Below are positions 1-8,598 of a stretch of DNA of 64,000 nt, piece by piece. Positions within the stretch are counted from its first letter, which is position 1; each line of letters opens with the position of its first letter. Below the pieces are notes generated by a model that saw only the letters and a list, made by a program, of their open reading frames with translations, did no database searches and was not told where the DNA came from. Position numbers and translations under genes: made by a program. The stretch is from Pseudomonas sp. LBUM920 (GTDB taxonomy: Bacteria > Pseudomonadota > Gammaproteobacteria > Pseudomonadales > Pseudomonadaceae): assembly GCF_003852315.1 (NCBI RefSeq), contig NZ_CP027762.1, forward strand, positions 5,003,501 through 5,067,500. The letters are read 5' to 3'.

Positions 1-343
1 ACAACGCCATCAAGGCTCCGGTATTGCCGGCACTGACACAGGCTTGCACCCTGGCATCACGCAACAGCTCAAGGGCCACCCGCATCGAAGAGTCGGGCTT
101 GCCACGCAGGGCTGCCGCCGGCTTGTCATCCATGCTGATGGTTTCGCTGGCTGGCGTAATCGTCAGGCGCGCGCGATCCACTGCCGGATGGCTGGCAATC
201 AATTCTTCAAGAAGGGAGGGTTGACCGACGAGGGTCAGGTGCAGCGAGGGCGTAGCAGACAGGCTGGCAATGCAAGCCTGAACAATGCTGCGGGGACCGA
301 AGTCCCCGCCCATTGCGTCAATCGCGATGACTTGAGCAGACAA
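1..343 (-). CDS. plsX: Phosphate acyltransferase PlsX (N-terminal part)
   Basis: Only the first 114 or so codons are in the window; the gene runs off the left edge. The protein opens with AQVIAIDAMGGDFGP and later has SAGNTGALMAL, the hallmark start and core of PlsX, which makes acyl-phosphate from acyl-ACP for phospholipid synthesis. The start is a TTG at 343, since no ATG or GTG lies in frame before the conserved IDAMGGD block. It begins 4 nt after the rpmF stop, so it is the third gene of a yceD-rpmF-plsX operon that normally continues into fab genes. Confidence 0.93.
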   Translation of the reverse strand, partial: MSAQVIAIDAMGGDFGPRSIVQACIASLSATPSLHLTLVGQPSLLEELIASHPAVDRARLTITPASETISMDDKPAAALRGKPDSSMRVALELLRDARVQACVSAGNTGALMAL

Positions 344-347
344 GTGA

Positions 348-530
348 TTACTCGTCAGCGCCCTTGTCGATCACTTTACGACCACGGTATACGCCTTCTG
401 GCGATACGTGGTGACGCAGGTGAATTTCACCGGTGGTTTTTTCTACAGACAGAGTGCTTGCCGTCAGGGCATCGTGCGAACGACGCATGTCACGGGCAGA
501 GCGGGATTTTTTGTTCTGCTGAACAGCCAT
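348..530 (-). CDS. rpmF: 50S ribosomal protein L32
   Basis: A 60-residue basic protein opening with MAVQQNKKSRSARDMRRSHD, the usual length and N-terminus of bacterial L32. It belongs to the large ribosomal subunit. It sits 13 nt downstream of the yceD-like gene and 4 nt upstream of plsX, the classic bacterial arrangement that links ribosome and lipid synthesis. The zinc-binding cysteines found in some L32 proteins are absent, as is usual for the cysteine-free form in proteobacteria. Confidence 0.97.
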   Translation of the reverse strand: MAVQQNKKSRSARDMRRSHDALTASTLSVEKTTGEIHLRHHVSPEGVYRGRKVIDKGADE

Positions 531-543
531 AATTGATTAACTC

Positions 544-1074
544 CTAAACGTTTGGGTCACGCTTTAACTGCGCCAATACACTGAACGGGTTGGACCGCGT
601 TACCTCGTCCTCGCTCGGCTCGGCCTCGTCATCGAGACCCTCCGGCTGCTGGCATTCTTCCGGATGATGAGCAGGCACAATGGGCAAGGCGAGCAAAAGC
701 TCCTCCTCGATCAGTGCATGCAGATCCAAAGGATCTTCGCCCAGTTCCAGCACGTCATAACCTTTCGGCAACGACTGGGTATTCGCACCCTCCTTCACCA
801 CAGCGTAACTGCATTCGCTGTGAATCGGCAGGGTGACCAGCTCAAGACAACGCTGGCAAACCATTTTGACTTCGGTGTCGATAAAACTGTGGATTACCAC
901 AGACTTACGTTCATCTCGTTCAAAAACAAATTTGGCCTGCACCGTACCGACAGTGTCGGAAAGCGGGTCGCAGAGTCTCTCCAAATCGGCCAGCAGCAAT
1001 TCACCTTGAAGGGAAGTGCCACGATCTGCCAATTTGCGCGGGTCAACGTGAGGTGGAATCGGGTCATTCAACAT
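544..1074 (-). CDS. yceD: YceD/DUF177 family protein
   Basis: 176 residues from the ATG at 1074 (MLNDPIPPHVDP). A pair of cysteines in CQRCLE near residue 90 and an acidic C-terminal half fit the YceD (DUF177) family. That family is encoded next to rpmF across bacteria and is implicated in 23S rRNA/large-subunit accumulation. An in-frame GTG at 1098 is 24 nt upstream, but it lies inside the -10 promoter region, so it is not the likely start. The gene heads the yceD-rpmF-plsX operon. Confidence 0.88.
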   Translation of the reverse strand: MLNDPIPPHVDPRKLADRGTSLQGELLLADLERLCDPLSDTVGTVQAKFVFERDERKSVVIHSFIDTEVKMVCQRCLELVTLPIHSECSYAVVKEGANTQSLPKGYDVLELGEDPLDLHALIEEELLLALPIVPAHHPEECQQPEGLDDEAEPSEDEVTRSNPFSVLAQLKRDPNV

Positions 1075-1083
1075 AGGCGCAGC

Positions 1084-1111
1084 ATTATAGGGATGCACCC
1101 AGCCATGTCAA
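1084..1111 (-). promoter_or_regulatory. Near-consensus sigma70 promoter of yceD-rpmF-plsX
   Basis: On the minus strand TTGACA (1111-1106), a 16-bp spacer and TATAAT (1089-1084) form a perfect-hexamer promoter. The expected transcription start, 6-8 nt further on, is about 1076-1078, only 2-4 nt before the ATG at 1074. The message would be leaderless or nearly so. Confidence 0.85.
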
Positions 1112-1179
1112 AGGAAATTCAGCCCTGTGCGTCAGCCGGTCACCCCGCTAGAATCCCCGGCTGCTCTGAGGAGACGCCT

Positions 1180-1758
1180 ATGCTGCCTTTATTACTTGCA
1201 TCCAGCTCGGTTTATCGCCGGGAATTGCTGAGCCGCCTGCACCTGCCGTTCATCTGCAGCTCGCCTGATATCGACGAAAGCCACCGTGAAAATGAATCCG
1301 CCATCGAGCTGGTCAAGCGCCTGGCCGAACAGAAAGCTCGCGCCCTCGCCGGCAGCCATCCAGGGCATTTGATCATTGGTTCCGATCAGGTCGCCGCTCT
1401 GGAAGGCCGCATCATCGGCAAGCCCCATACCTTCGAGAACGCGCGCGCACAACTGCTGGCAGCGAGCGGCAAGCGAGTCAGCTTCCTTACCGGGCTGGCG
1501 CTGCTGAACAGCCAGACCGGGCACTGCCAGGTCGACTGCGTACCGTTTACGGTGCACATGCGCGAACTGAGCGCTGAACGCATCGAGCGCTACCTTCGGA
1601 TCGAGCAACCTTATGACTGCGCCGGCAGCTTCAAGGCCGAAGGGCTGGGCGTGAGCTTGTTCCAAAGCACCGAAGGGCCGGATGCGACCAGCCTGATCGG
1701 CCTGCCACTGATTCGCCTGGTGGATATGCTGCTGGCTGAAGGCGTGCACATCCCTTAA
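1180..1758 (+). CDS. maf: Maf/YceF family nucleotide pyrophosphatase
   Basis: 192 residues starting MLPLLLASSSVYRRELL, the SSS.RR.LL motif of Maf proteins, followed by the SPDIDES and GSDQVA motifs. Maf proteins hydrolyse (modified) nucleoside triphosphates to monophosphates. Proximity to rpmF/yceD fits the YceF subfamily (reported to favour m7GTP), but the exact substrate is inferred. The ATG at 1180 has GAGGAG ending 7 nt upstream. It is divergent from yceD, so their promoters share about 100 bp. Confidence 0.92.
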   Translation: MLPLLLASSSVYRRELLSRLHLPFICSSPDIDESHRENESAIELVKRLAEQKARALAGSHPGHLIIGSDQVAALEGRIIGKPHTFENARAQLLAASGKRVSFLTGLALLNSQTGHCQVDCVPFTVHMRELSAERIERYLRIEQPYDCAGSFKAEGLGVSLFQSTEGPDATSLIGLPLIRLVDMLLAEGVHIP

Positions 1759-1775
1759 GCCCAGCACAAAACCAA

Positions 1776-1862
1776 TGTGGGAGCGGGCTTGCCTGCGATG
1801 CAGACACCTCGGAACATCAGTCGCACCGAGGTGACGCTATCGCGGGCAAGCCAGCTCCCACA
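1776..1862. repeat. REPIN-like inverted pair of REP sequences
   Basis: A GTGGGAGCGGGCTTGC half near 1777 is followed about 50 bp later by an inverted half (GGCAAGCCAGCTCCCACA). Together they form a long imperfect hairpin between the convergent maf and sppA ends. This is the common extragenic palindrome of P. fluorescens genomes. Confidence 0.85.
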
Positions 1863-1887
1863 TATTGAACCTGTCGCTTTCGAGGTA

Positions 1888-2871
1888 TCAGCGCAGCGTC
1901 GGGCCCTGGAAGCCCATGTACATCGCCAGCTTCTCGGCCACGCTGGCACCCAGTTTCTTGGAGAAGCGATCAAACGGCGATTCCTCAACGGTGAAATCCA
2001 CCAATTCCTTCTCGCCAATCACATCCCGCGCCACCGAACTGGCACTGCCCAGCCCATCGATCAAGCCCAGCGGCAACGCCTGCTCACCCGACCACACCAG
2101 CCCGGAGAACAGCTCCGGATGGTCTTTGTCCTTCAGACGATCGCCACGCCCCTGCTTCACGCTGGCAATGAACTGACGGTGAGTGGTATCGAGCACGCCC
2201 TGCCAGAACTGAGTCTCATCGGCTTTTTGCGGCTGGAACGGGTCGAGGAACGCTTTGTGCTCACCCGAGGTGTAAGTGCGACGCTCAACCCCCAGCTTCT
2301 CCATGGTGCCGACGAAGCCGTAACCGGCGGCCGTCACGCCAATGGAGCCGACCAGGCTGGCCTTGTCGGCGTAGATCTGGTCAGCGGCGCTGGCGATGTA
2401 ATAGGCGCCCGAGGCGCCCAGGTCGGAAATCACCGCATACAACTTGATATCCGGGTGCAGGCCGCGCAGACGGCGAATTTCGTCATACACATAACCCGAC
2501 TGCACCGGGCTGCCACCTGGGCTGTTGATGCGCAGGATCACACCCTTGACCTTCGGGTCTTCAAACGCCGCGCGCAGGCTGCTGACAATGTTGTCGGCGC
2601 TGGCGGACTCTTTGTCGGCGATCACGCCACGCACTTCGATCAAGGCGGTGTAATTGCTGCCGCGGGTAGCGCTTTTTTCCATGTCCATCAGTGGACTGAA
2701 CAGCACCAGCATCGCGAGCAGCCAGATAAAGGTCAGCAGCTTGAAGAAAATCCCCCAACGCCGCGCACGGCGCTGCTCCTGAACGCTGGCCAGGAGAGTC
2801 TTCTCCAGCAGCTTCCAGCTTTTATCATCACTGCTATCCGCCTTTTCCGGCGCCTTCCACTCGTCACTCAT
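1888..2871 (-). CDS. sppA: Signal peptide peptidase SppA (S49 family)
   Basis: 327 residues, the short single-domain form. A charged cytoplasmic N-terminus is followed by one membrane helix (about residues 41-61) and an S49 peptidase domain. Ser154 in LGASGAYYIAS and Lys206 in TSGEHKAFLD are 52 apart, the same spacing as the Ser/Lys dyad of Bacillus SppA. It is predicted to degrade released signal peptides at the membrane. It follows a HAD phosphatase by 21 nt and is probably the last gene of an rluC-HAD-sppA operon. Confidence 0.93.
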   Translation of the reverse strand: MSDEWKAPEKADSSDDKSWKLLEKTLLASVQEQRRARRWGIFFKLLTFIWLLAMLVLFSPLMDMEKSATRGSNYTALIEVRGVIADKESASADNIVSSLRAAFEDPKVKGVILRINSPGGSPVQSGYVYDEIRRLRGLHPDIKLYAVISDLGASGAYYIASAADQIYADKASLVGSIGVTAAGYGFVGTMEKLGVERRTYTSGEHKAFLDPFQPQKADETQFWQGVLDTTHRQFIASVKQGRGDRLKDKDHPELFSGLVWSGEQALPLGLIDGLGSASSVARDVIGEKELVDFTVEESPFDRFSKKLGASVAEKLAMYMGFQGPTLR

Positions 2872-2892
2872 GCCATTAACCCCAGCAAAGAC

Positions 2893-3555
2893 TTATTGGG
2901 CCCGGCTGAGCCAGGCCTGCAGTTCGGAAAAATGATCAATCGTCAGCCTCGGCTCGTACTGCTGCAATGTCTCGGCAGCCTGAGCGCCGTAGCTGACCGC
3001 CACACTGTCCATGCCCGCCTTGCGCGCCATCATCAGGTCGAAGGAGGCGTCACCCACCATCAACGCCTGGCGCGGCGACACACCGCAATGGGCAAGGATC
3101 TGCTCAAGCATCAGAGGATGAGGCTTGCTGGCGGTTTCATCCGCCGCCCGGGTGATGTCGAAATAATTTTCGAAATTGTGCGCCTTAAGGACCCGATCCA
3201 ACCCGCGACGGGCTTTGCCGGTGGCGACTGCCAAGTGATAACCCTGGGCACGAAAGGCCTCAAGCGATTGCACCACACCGTCGAACAGCGGCGAAGGCGT
3301 GGCCTCCAGCGCGATGTAGTGGTCGGCGTAGTGGTCGCGAAACGTCACCAGCTCAGCGTCACTGATCTGCGGGTACAAGGTACGGATGGCTTCAGGCAAG
3401 CCCAGGCCGATGATGCCTTTGACCGCGAGATCGGTGCACAACGCAAAGCCCGAGCGGGTTGAAGCTGCGTGCATTGATTCCACGATCCGCCCAATGGAAT
3501 CGCACAGGGTGCCGTCCCAGTCAAAGATCAGCAGCTTGTAATCAAGGTGCGACAC
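2893..3555 (-). CDS. HAD-superfamily (subfamily IA) phosphatase
   Basis: 220 residues with the four HAD motifs: FDWDGTLCDS (Asp12 nucleophile, Asp14), a Thr in VATGK, Lys in SKPHP, and GDASFD. The cap is alpha-helical as in phosphoglycolate phosphatase (Gph-like) enzymes. The substrate cannot be told from sequence. It overlaps the 3' end of rluC by 14 nt, so the two are co-transcribed and probably translationally coupled. Confidence 0.9.
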   Translation of the reverse strand: MSHLDYKLLIFDWDGTLCDSIGRIVESMHAASTRSGFALCTDLAVKGIIGLGLPEAIRTLYPQISDAELVTFRDHYADHYIALEATPSPLFDGVVQSLEAFRAQGYHLAVATGKARRGLDRVLKAHNFENYFDITRAADETASKPHPLMLEQILAHCGVSPRQALMVGDASFDLMMARKAGMDSVAVSYGAQAAETLQQYEPRLTIDHFSELQAWLSRAQ

Positions 3556-4501
3556 TCAAACGCTCCACGGTCTTGGCCCACATTTCGTCGACCGGCGCCT
3601 GCAGCTTCAGCTCACCGCCGTCAGGCAGCGGAACTGTCAGCATGTAGGCGTGAAGGAACAGGCGCTTGCCGCCCAGGTCGCGAATTTCCTTGGAGAAATC
3701 CTCGTCGCCGTACTTGGTGTCGCCGGCGATACAGTGGCCTGCGTGCAGGGTATGCACACGAATCTGGTGAGTACGCCCGGTCACCGGCTTGGCCTCGACC
3801 ATGGTGGCGAAGTCACCGAAACGGCGCAGCACTTTGAACAGGGTCAGGGCTTCTTTGCCCTCCTCGTCCACTTCGACCATACGCTCGCCGGAGCGCAGGT
3901 TGCTCTTCTGCAGCGGCGCACGAACGCTTTTGATCGAGCTCGCCCAGTTGCCACGCACCAGCGCCATATAGCGCTTGTCGACACCATCGCCACGCAGGGC
4001 GGTGTGCAGGTGGCGCAACATGCTGCGTTTTTTGGCGATCATCAGCAGACCAGAAGTGTCGCGGTCCAGGCGGTGGACCAACTCCAGTTCCTTGGCATCC
4101 GGGCGCAACTGACGGAACGCTTCGATCACGCCGAAATTCAGGCCGCTGCCGCCGTGCACCGCAATGCCGCACGGTTTGTTGATCACGATCAACTTGCTGT
4201 CTTCGAAGACAATTGAAGCCTCAAGGCGCTGCAGCAGGCCTTGGGCCAGCGGCACGGGCTCGTCACGCTCAGGCACGCGAACCGGCGGCACACGGACGAT
4301 GTCGCCCGCCTGCAGCTTGTACTCGGGCTTGATGCGGCCCTTGTTCACGCGCACTTCGCCTTTACGCAAGATGCGGTAAATCAAGGTCTTGGGCACGCCT
4401 TTGAGCCTGGCCAGGAGAAAATTGTCGATGCGTTGGCCGGCATATTCCGGCGAGACCTCGAGCAGCTGGACGCTGGGGGTCTGGGGGGCGGTAGTCGTCA
4501 T
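3542..4501 (-). CDS. rluC: 23S rRNA pseudouridine synthase RluC
   Basis: 319 residues. An S4-like RNA-binding domain (about residues 20-75) precedes the RluA-type catalytic domain with HRLDRDTSGLL, where Asp146 is the expected catalytic residue. RluC makes pseudouridines at 955, 2504 and 2580 of 23S rRNA (E. coli numbering). Divergence from rne is the conserved gammaproteobacterial arrangement and supports RluC rather than RluD or RluA. First gene of the rluC-HAD-sppA unit. Confidence 0.93.
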   Translation of the reverse strand: MTTTAPQTPSVQLLEVSPEYAGQRIDNFLLARLKGVPKTLIYRILRKGEVRVNKGRIKPEYKLQAGDIVRVPPVRVPERDEPVPLAQGLLQRLEASIVFEDSKLIVINKPCGIAVHGGSGLNFGVIEAFRQLRPDAKELELVHRLDRDTSGLLMIAKKRSMLRHLHTALRGDGVDKRYMALVRGNWASSIKSVRAPLQKSNLRSGERMVEVDEEGKEALTLFKVLRRFGDFATMVEAKPVTGRTHQIRVHTLHAGHCIAGDTKYGDEDFSKEIRDLGGKRLFLHAYMLTVPLPDGGELKLQAPVDEMWAKTVERLSVAP

Positions 4502-4530
4502 GGCGGCGATGATAACAATTTTTTATGGAA

Positions 4531-4559
4531 TTGAAGCACTTAATCATTGCTGCTATAGT
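4531..4559 (+). promoter_or_regulatory. Predicted rne promoter
   Basis: TTGAAG (4531-4536), a 17-bp spacer and TATAGT (4554-4559) make a good sigma70 promoter directed at rne. The predicted start is near 4566, which gives an rne leader of about 690 nt. Confidence 0.6.
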
Positions 4560-4565
4560 CGCGAA

Positions 4566-5260
4566 CGCCGTCAAAAGCGGCCTGGACAGAGGACTTGCGG
4601 CAAACTGCCGGCCCTGACCATCGCAATTCATCAGGACGCGAGGCCGTCCTACGGGGCTTTTGCCACCTTGGAAGGCTCGAGATTGTAACAAGCGCAGGTG
4701 ACATGAGGCCTGAAGCGAGTGCAGAAAGCAGAGTGAATACTCGCGTTCTGCGCCGATATTTACGGCCAGTTCACAAAGTGCAGTCAGTCTTGAGCCAGAC
4801 CATGGCGAAAGCTTCGGAAACAACGCCTGTTAAGAGCTGAGTGAGAGCGCAGTCGCCCACACCTAGTCTTGTTTAGCCATGAGCGTGGACTCCCCATTGG
4901 AGAACACGGTAAATGCCAACCCGCTGCGGATTCTGCGCGCGGCAGCACCCGAATTATCAGGGATACGTGTAGGGTGGAGATGCACAACCGTCGGACCGTG
5001 TAGCACTAGGCTTATATTTAGACGCTTCATCCCGTCCACAGTCGCCGGTTGATTCCTCCTCCTGACCTTAGCTTTTGTTGAAGTGGTGCCTTTGTCACCA
5101 CCGCTAACAAGCAGGACGCGTCCGTCGCGATACCGGCCCAATTGGCTCGTTATTGCTGGACACTGGAGTGGCCAACCACTCTTGACGCACCTGACACCGA
5201 CCGTGAGAAGTCGTGTGTGCCGAACGCCGTTTCCGGCAGCCCGGAAACCGACGGTACAAC
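4566..5260 (+). other. Long untranslated leader of rne
   Basis: No convincing gene is present here; short reading frames look random. The stretch fits a long rne 5' UTR, the region through which RNase E of E. coli controls its own mRNA stability. A perfect 8-bp hairpin (5229-5236 with 5241-5248, loop CAGC) ends 12 nt before the ATG, and no Shine-Dalgarno sequence is visible after it. An independent small RNA within this stretch cannot be excluded. Confidence 0.55.
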
Positions 5261-8200
5261 ATGAAAAGAATGCTGATTAACGCAACTCAACCCGAAGAGT
5301 TGCGTGTTGCACTGGTAGATGGCCAACGCCTCTACGACCTGGACATCGAATCCGGTGCACGCGAGCAAAAGAAGGCCAACATCTATAAAGGCCGTATTAC
5401 TCGCATCGAACCAAGCCTTGAGGCTGCCTTTGTCGATTTCGGCTCCGAGCGCCACGGCTTCCTGCCCCTCAAAGAAATCTCCCGCGAATACTTCAAGAAA
5501 GCCCCAGAAGGCCGCGTGAACATCAAGGACGTCCTGAGCGAAGGCCAGGAAGTCATCGTTCAGGTCGAAAAAGAAGAACGTGGCAACAAGGGCGCCGCCC
5601 TGACCACTTTCATCAGCCTGGCCGGCCGTTACCTGGTGCTGATGCCGAACAACCCACGTGCCGGCGGTATTTCCCGTCGCATCGAAGGCGAAGAGCGCAA
5701 CGAACTGCGTGAAGCGCTGAACGGCTTGATTGCACCAGCCGACATGGGCCTGATCGTGCGCACTGCCGGCCTTGGCCGCAGCAGCGAAGAAATGCAGTGG
5801 GACCTCGACTACCTGCTGCAACTGTGGACCGCTATTAAAGAAGCGTCCCTGGATCGTTCCGCGCCGTTCCTGATCTACCAGGAAAGCAACGTGATCATCC
5901 GCGCCATCCGCGATTACCTGCGCCAGGACATCGGCGAAGTGCTGATCGACAGCGTTGAAGCCCAGGACGAAGCCCTGACCTTCATCCGCCAGGTAATGCC
6001 GCAGTACGCCAGCAAGATCAAGCTGTACGAAGACAGCGTTCCGCTGTTCAACCGCTTCCAGATCGAAAGCCAGATCGAGACCGCCTTCCAGCGCGTAGTC
6101 GAACTGCCTTCCGGTGGCTCCATTGTGATCGACCCGACCGAAGCCCTGGTGTCCATCGACATCAACTCGGCGCGTGCGACCAAAGGCAGCGACATCGAAG
6201 AAACCGCCCTGCAGACCAACCTGGAAGCGGCTGAAGAAATCGCCCGCCAACTGCGCCTGCGTGACATCGGCGGCCTGATCGTGATCGACTTCATCGACAT
6301 GACCCCGGCCAAGAACCAGCGCGCCGTGGAAGAAAAAGTCCGCGAATGCCTGGAAGCTGACCGCGCCCGCGTACAGGTCGGCCGCATCTCGCGCTTCGGC
6401 CTGCTGGAAATGTCCCGTCAGCGCCTGCGCCCATCCCTGGGCGAAAGCAGCGGCATCGTCTGCCCGCGTTGCAACGGCACCGGCATCATCCGTGACGTTG
6501 AATCGCTGTCCCTGGCGATCTTGCGCCTGATCGAAGAAGAAGCCCTGAAAGACCGCACCGCCGAAGTCCGCGCGCAAGTGCCGATCCCGGTTGCAGCGTT
6601 CCTGCTCAACGAAAAACGCAACTCGATCACCAAGATCGAACTGCGTACCCGTGCCCGTATCGTCATCCTGCCGAACGATCACCTCGAAACGCCGCACTTC
6701 GAAGTGCAGCGCCTGCGTGATGACAGCCCGGAAGCACACAGCGGCCAGTCCAGCTACGAAATCGCTGCTGCCGCGGCTGAAGTGGAAGAAGTCCAGCCAG
6801 CTGCCGCAACCCGCACCCTGGTTCGCCAGGAAGCTGCCGTGAAGACCGCACCGGCTCGTGCCAACGCACCGGTACCTGCCGAAGTAGCCGCCCCAGTTGC
6901 CGCGCCGGCCGCCCTGCCTGAGCCAAGCCTGTTCAAAGGCCTGGTGAAGTCGCTGGTCAGCCTGTTCGCCACCAAGGAAGAGCCAGTTGCTCCGGTAGTG
7001 GTTGAAAAACCTGCCACCGAGCGCCCGGCCCGTAACGAAGAACGTCGCAACGGTCGTCAGCAAAGCCGTAACCGCAACGGTCGCCGTGATGAAGAGCGCA
7101 AGCCTCGCGAGGAACGTGCTCCGCGTGAAGAACGCGCGCCACGTGAAGAGCGTGCACCTCGCGAAGCCCGCGAAGAAACCCCAGCCGTAGCCCGTGAAGA
7201 ACGTGCACCGCGTGAAGAGCGCGCACCACGTACCCCACGCGCCCCTCGTGAAGACCGCAAGCCGCGTGGCGAGCGTGAAGAACGTGTGCGTGAACTGCGC
7301 GAGCCACTGGACGCAGCTCCAGCCGTGGCTGCCGAAGCGGCCAGCGAAGAACGCCCGGCTCGCCAGCCGCGTGAAGAACGCGCCCCACGTGAGGAGCGCC
7401 AGCCGCGCCCACCGCGTGAAGAGCGTCAACCACGCGCCGAGCAAGCCGCTGCCGCCAGCGAAGAAGAAGTGCTGACGAGCGAAGAGCAACTGCAGGAAGA
7501 CGGCCAGGACAACGCCGAAGGCGATCGTCCACGTCGCCGCTCTCGTGGCCAGCGTCGTCGCAGCAACCGTCGCGAGCGTCAACGTGACGCCAACGGCAAT
7601 GTCATCGAAGGCTCGGAAGAGTCTGGCGAAAACGCAGAAGCCGCCACCGCCGAACCGACTGGCGCCGAACTGGCTGCCGGCCTGGCTGTGACAGCCGCCG
7701 TGGCCACCTCGGTCATCAGCGCACCTGCTGAGGCCCAGGCTCACGAGCAAGCTGAACGCGCTACTGCCGCCGTCGAAGACACCTCTGTTGTAGAAGCGCC
7801 AGTCGCTGAAACGCCAGCGGTTGAAGCGCCAGTGGTTGAGGCCCCGGCAGTTCAAACGCCGGTAGTTGAAGCTCCAGTCGTCGAAGCAACGACCCCGATC
7901 GAAGCCCCAGTGGTGCCGGAAGTGGAAGTTGCACCGGTTCGCGAAGCTCAACCAGCAGTGGATGTCACCGCGGTCGAGCCTGCACCGGTAGTTGAGCCTC
8001 AGCCAGCGGTTGAAGCCGTGGTTGAAGCGCCGGCTGTCGAAGAGGCCGCCCCGGCAGTGCGTGAAGTTCGCGAAGAACAGACCGCCTTCCAGTGGACTGC
8101 CGAGCCAGCCGCTCCGGTTGAAGCGCCAACCCCTGCCCCTGTGGCAGAAGAAGCGCCAGCACCGGTTGCCGAAGTGGTTGAAGCCGCTCCGGTTGTGGTT

Positions 8201-8473
8201 GCCGAGCCTGCGCCAGTGGTTGAAGCGCCAGTGGTTGCCGAAGTTGCCGCCCCGGTGGTTGAAGCAGCCCCTGCCAGCGCACTGACCGAAAATGGCCGCG
8301 CGCCGAACGACCCACGTGAAGTGCGTCGCCGCCGCAAGGAAGCTGAGGCCGCCGCCGCTGCAGCCGCTGCCGAACCGGCTGCTGCTGAAGTAGTCGAGGC
8401 GCCAGCCCCGGCTGCCGCGGAGCACGCCCCAAAGGCGTTGGAAGCAGAACACGAGCCTAAACCTCTCGTCTGA
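5261..8473 (+). CDS. rne: Ribonuclease E
   Basis: 1070 residues from the ATG at 5261 (MKRMLINATQPEELRVALVDG). The S1 domain (about 38-120) is followed by the RNase H/DNase I-like catalytic core with IDINSARA near residue 303 and IVIDFIDM near 346, which carry the metal-binding aspartates. The zinc-link CPRCNGTG lies near residue 402. The C-terminal half is disordered: an Arg/Glu tract of APREER repeats (about 610-730) is a likely RNA-binding region, and a VVEAP-rich tract (about 845-1010) follows. The enzyme starts mRNA decay and tRNA/rRNA processing and scaffolds the degradosome. No SD precedes the start. Confidence 0.97.
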   Translation: MKRMLINATQPEELRVALVDGQRLYDLDIESGAREQKKANIYKGRITRIEPSLEAAFVDFGSERHGFLPLKEISREYFKKAPEGRVNIKDVLSEGQEVIVQVEKEERGNKGAALTTFISLAGRYLVLMPNNPRAGGISRRIEGEERNELREALNGLIAPADMGLIVRTAGLGRSSEEMQWDLDYLLQLWTAIKEASLDRSAPFLIYQESNVIIRAIRDYLRQDIGEVLIDSVEAQDEALTFIRQVMPQYASKIKLYEDSVPLFNRFQIESQIETAFQRVVELPSGGSIVIDPTEALVSIDINSARATKGSDIEETALQTNLEAAEEIARQLRLRDIGGLIVIDFIDMTPAKNQRAVEEKVRECLEADRARVQVGRISRFGLLEMSRQRLRPSLGESSGIVCPRCNGTGIIRDVESLSLAILRLIEEEALKDRTAEVRAQVPIPVAAFLLNEKRNSITKIELRTRARIVILPNDHLETPHFEVQRLRDDSPEAHSGQSSYEIAAAAAEVEEVQPAAATRTLVRQEAAVKTAPARANAPVPAEVAAPVAAPAALPEPSLFKGLVKSLVSLFATKEEPVAPVVVEKPATERPARNEERRNGRQQSRNRNGRRDEERKPREERAPREERAPREERAPREAREETPAVAREERAPREERAPRTPRAPREDRKPRGEREERVRELREPLDAAPAVAAEAASEERPARQPREERAPREERQPRPPREERQPRAEQAAAASEEEVLTSEEQLQEDGQDNAEGDRPRRRSRGQRRRSNRRERQRDANGNVIEGSEESGENAEAATAEPTGAELAAGLAVTAAVATSVISAPAEAQAHEQAERATAAVEDTSVVEAPVAETPAVEAPVVEAPAVQTPVVEAPVVEATTPIEAPVVPEVEVAPVREAQPAVDVTAVEPAPVVEPQPAVEAVVEAPAVEEAAPAVREVREEQTAFQWTAEPAAPVEAPTPAPVAEEAPAPVAEVVEAAPVVVAEPAPVVEAPVVAEVAAPVVEAAPASALTENGRAPNDPREVRRRRKEAEAAAAAAAAEPAAAEVVEAPAPAAAEHAPKALEAEHEPKPLV

Positions 8474-8490
8474 TTCCATCAGCCACTAAA

Positions 8491-8520
8491 AAGCCCCGCC
8501 TGAGTGATCAGGCGGGGCTT
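8491..8520 (+). terminator. Rho-independent terminator after rne
   Basis: A perfect 13-bp stem (AAGCCCCGCCTGA and its complement, loop GTGA) followed by TTTTTT. Confidence 0.93.
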
Positions 8521-8570
8521 TTTTATGGGCGATTGATTTGAGACCTGCGCAGATTGACTGACATCCAGCA

Positions 8571-8598
8571 TTCGCCAGCAAGCCCGCTCCCACATTCA
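8571..8598. repeat. Single REP half-element
   Basis: CAGCAAGCCCGCTCCCACA matches one arm of the REPINs in this window. No inverted partner is seen within 150 bp. Confidence 0.7.

Noticed and set aside
5150..8479. Open frame of 1109 codons on the minus strand opposite rne
   Set aside because: It mirrors rne codon by codon, is full of Phe/Gly/Arg runs from the antisense of low-complexity repeats, and has no ribosome site or family likeness.
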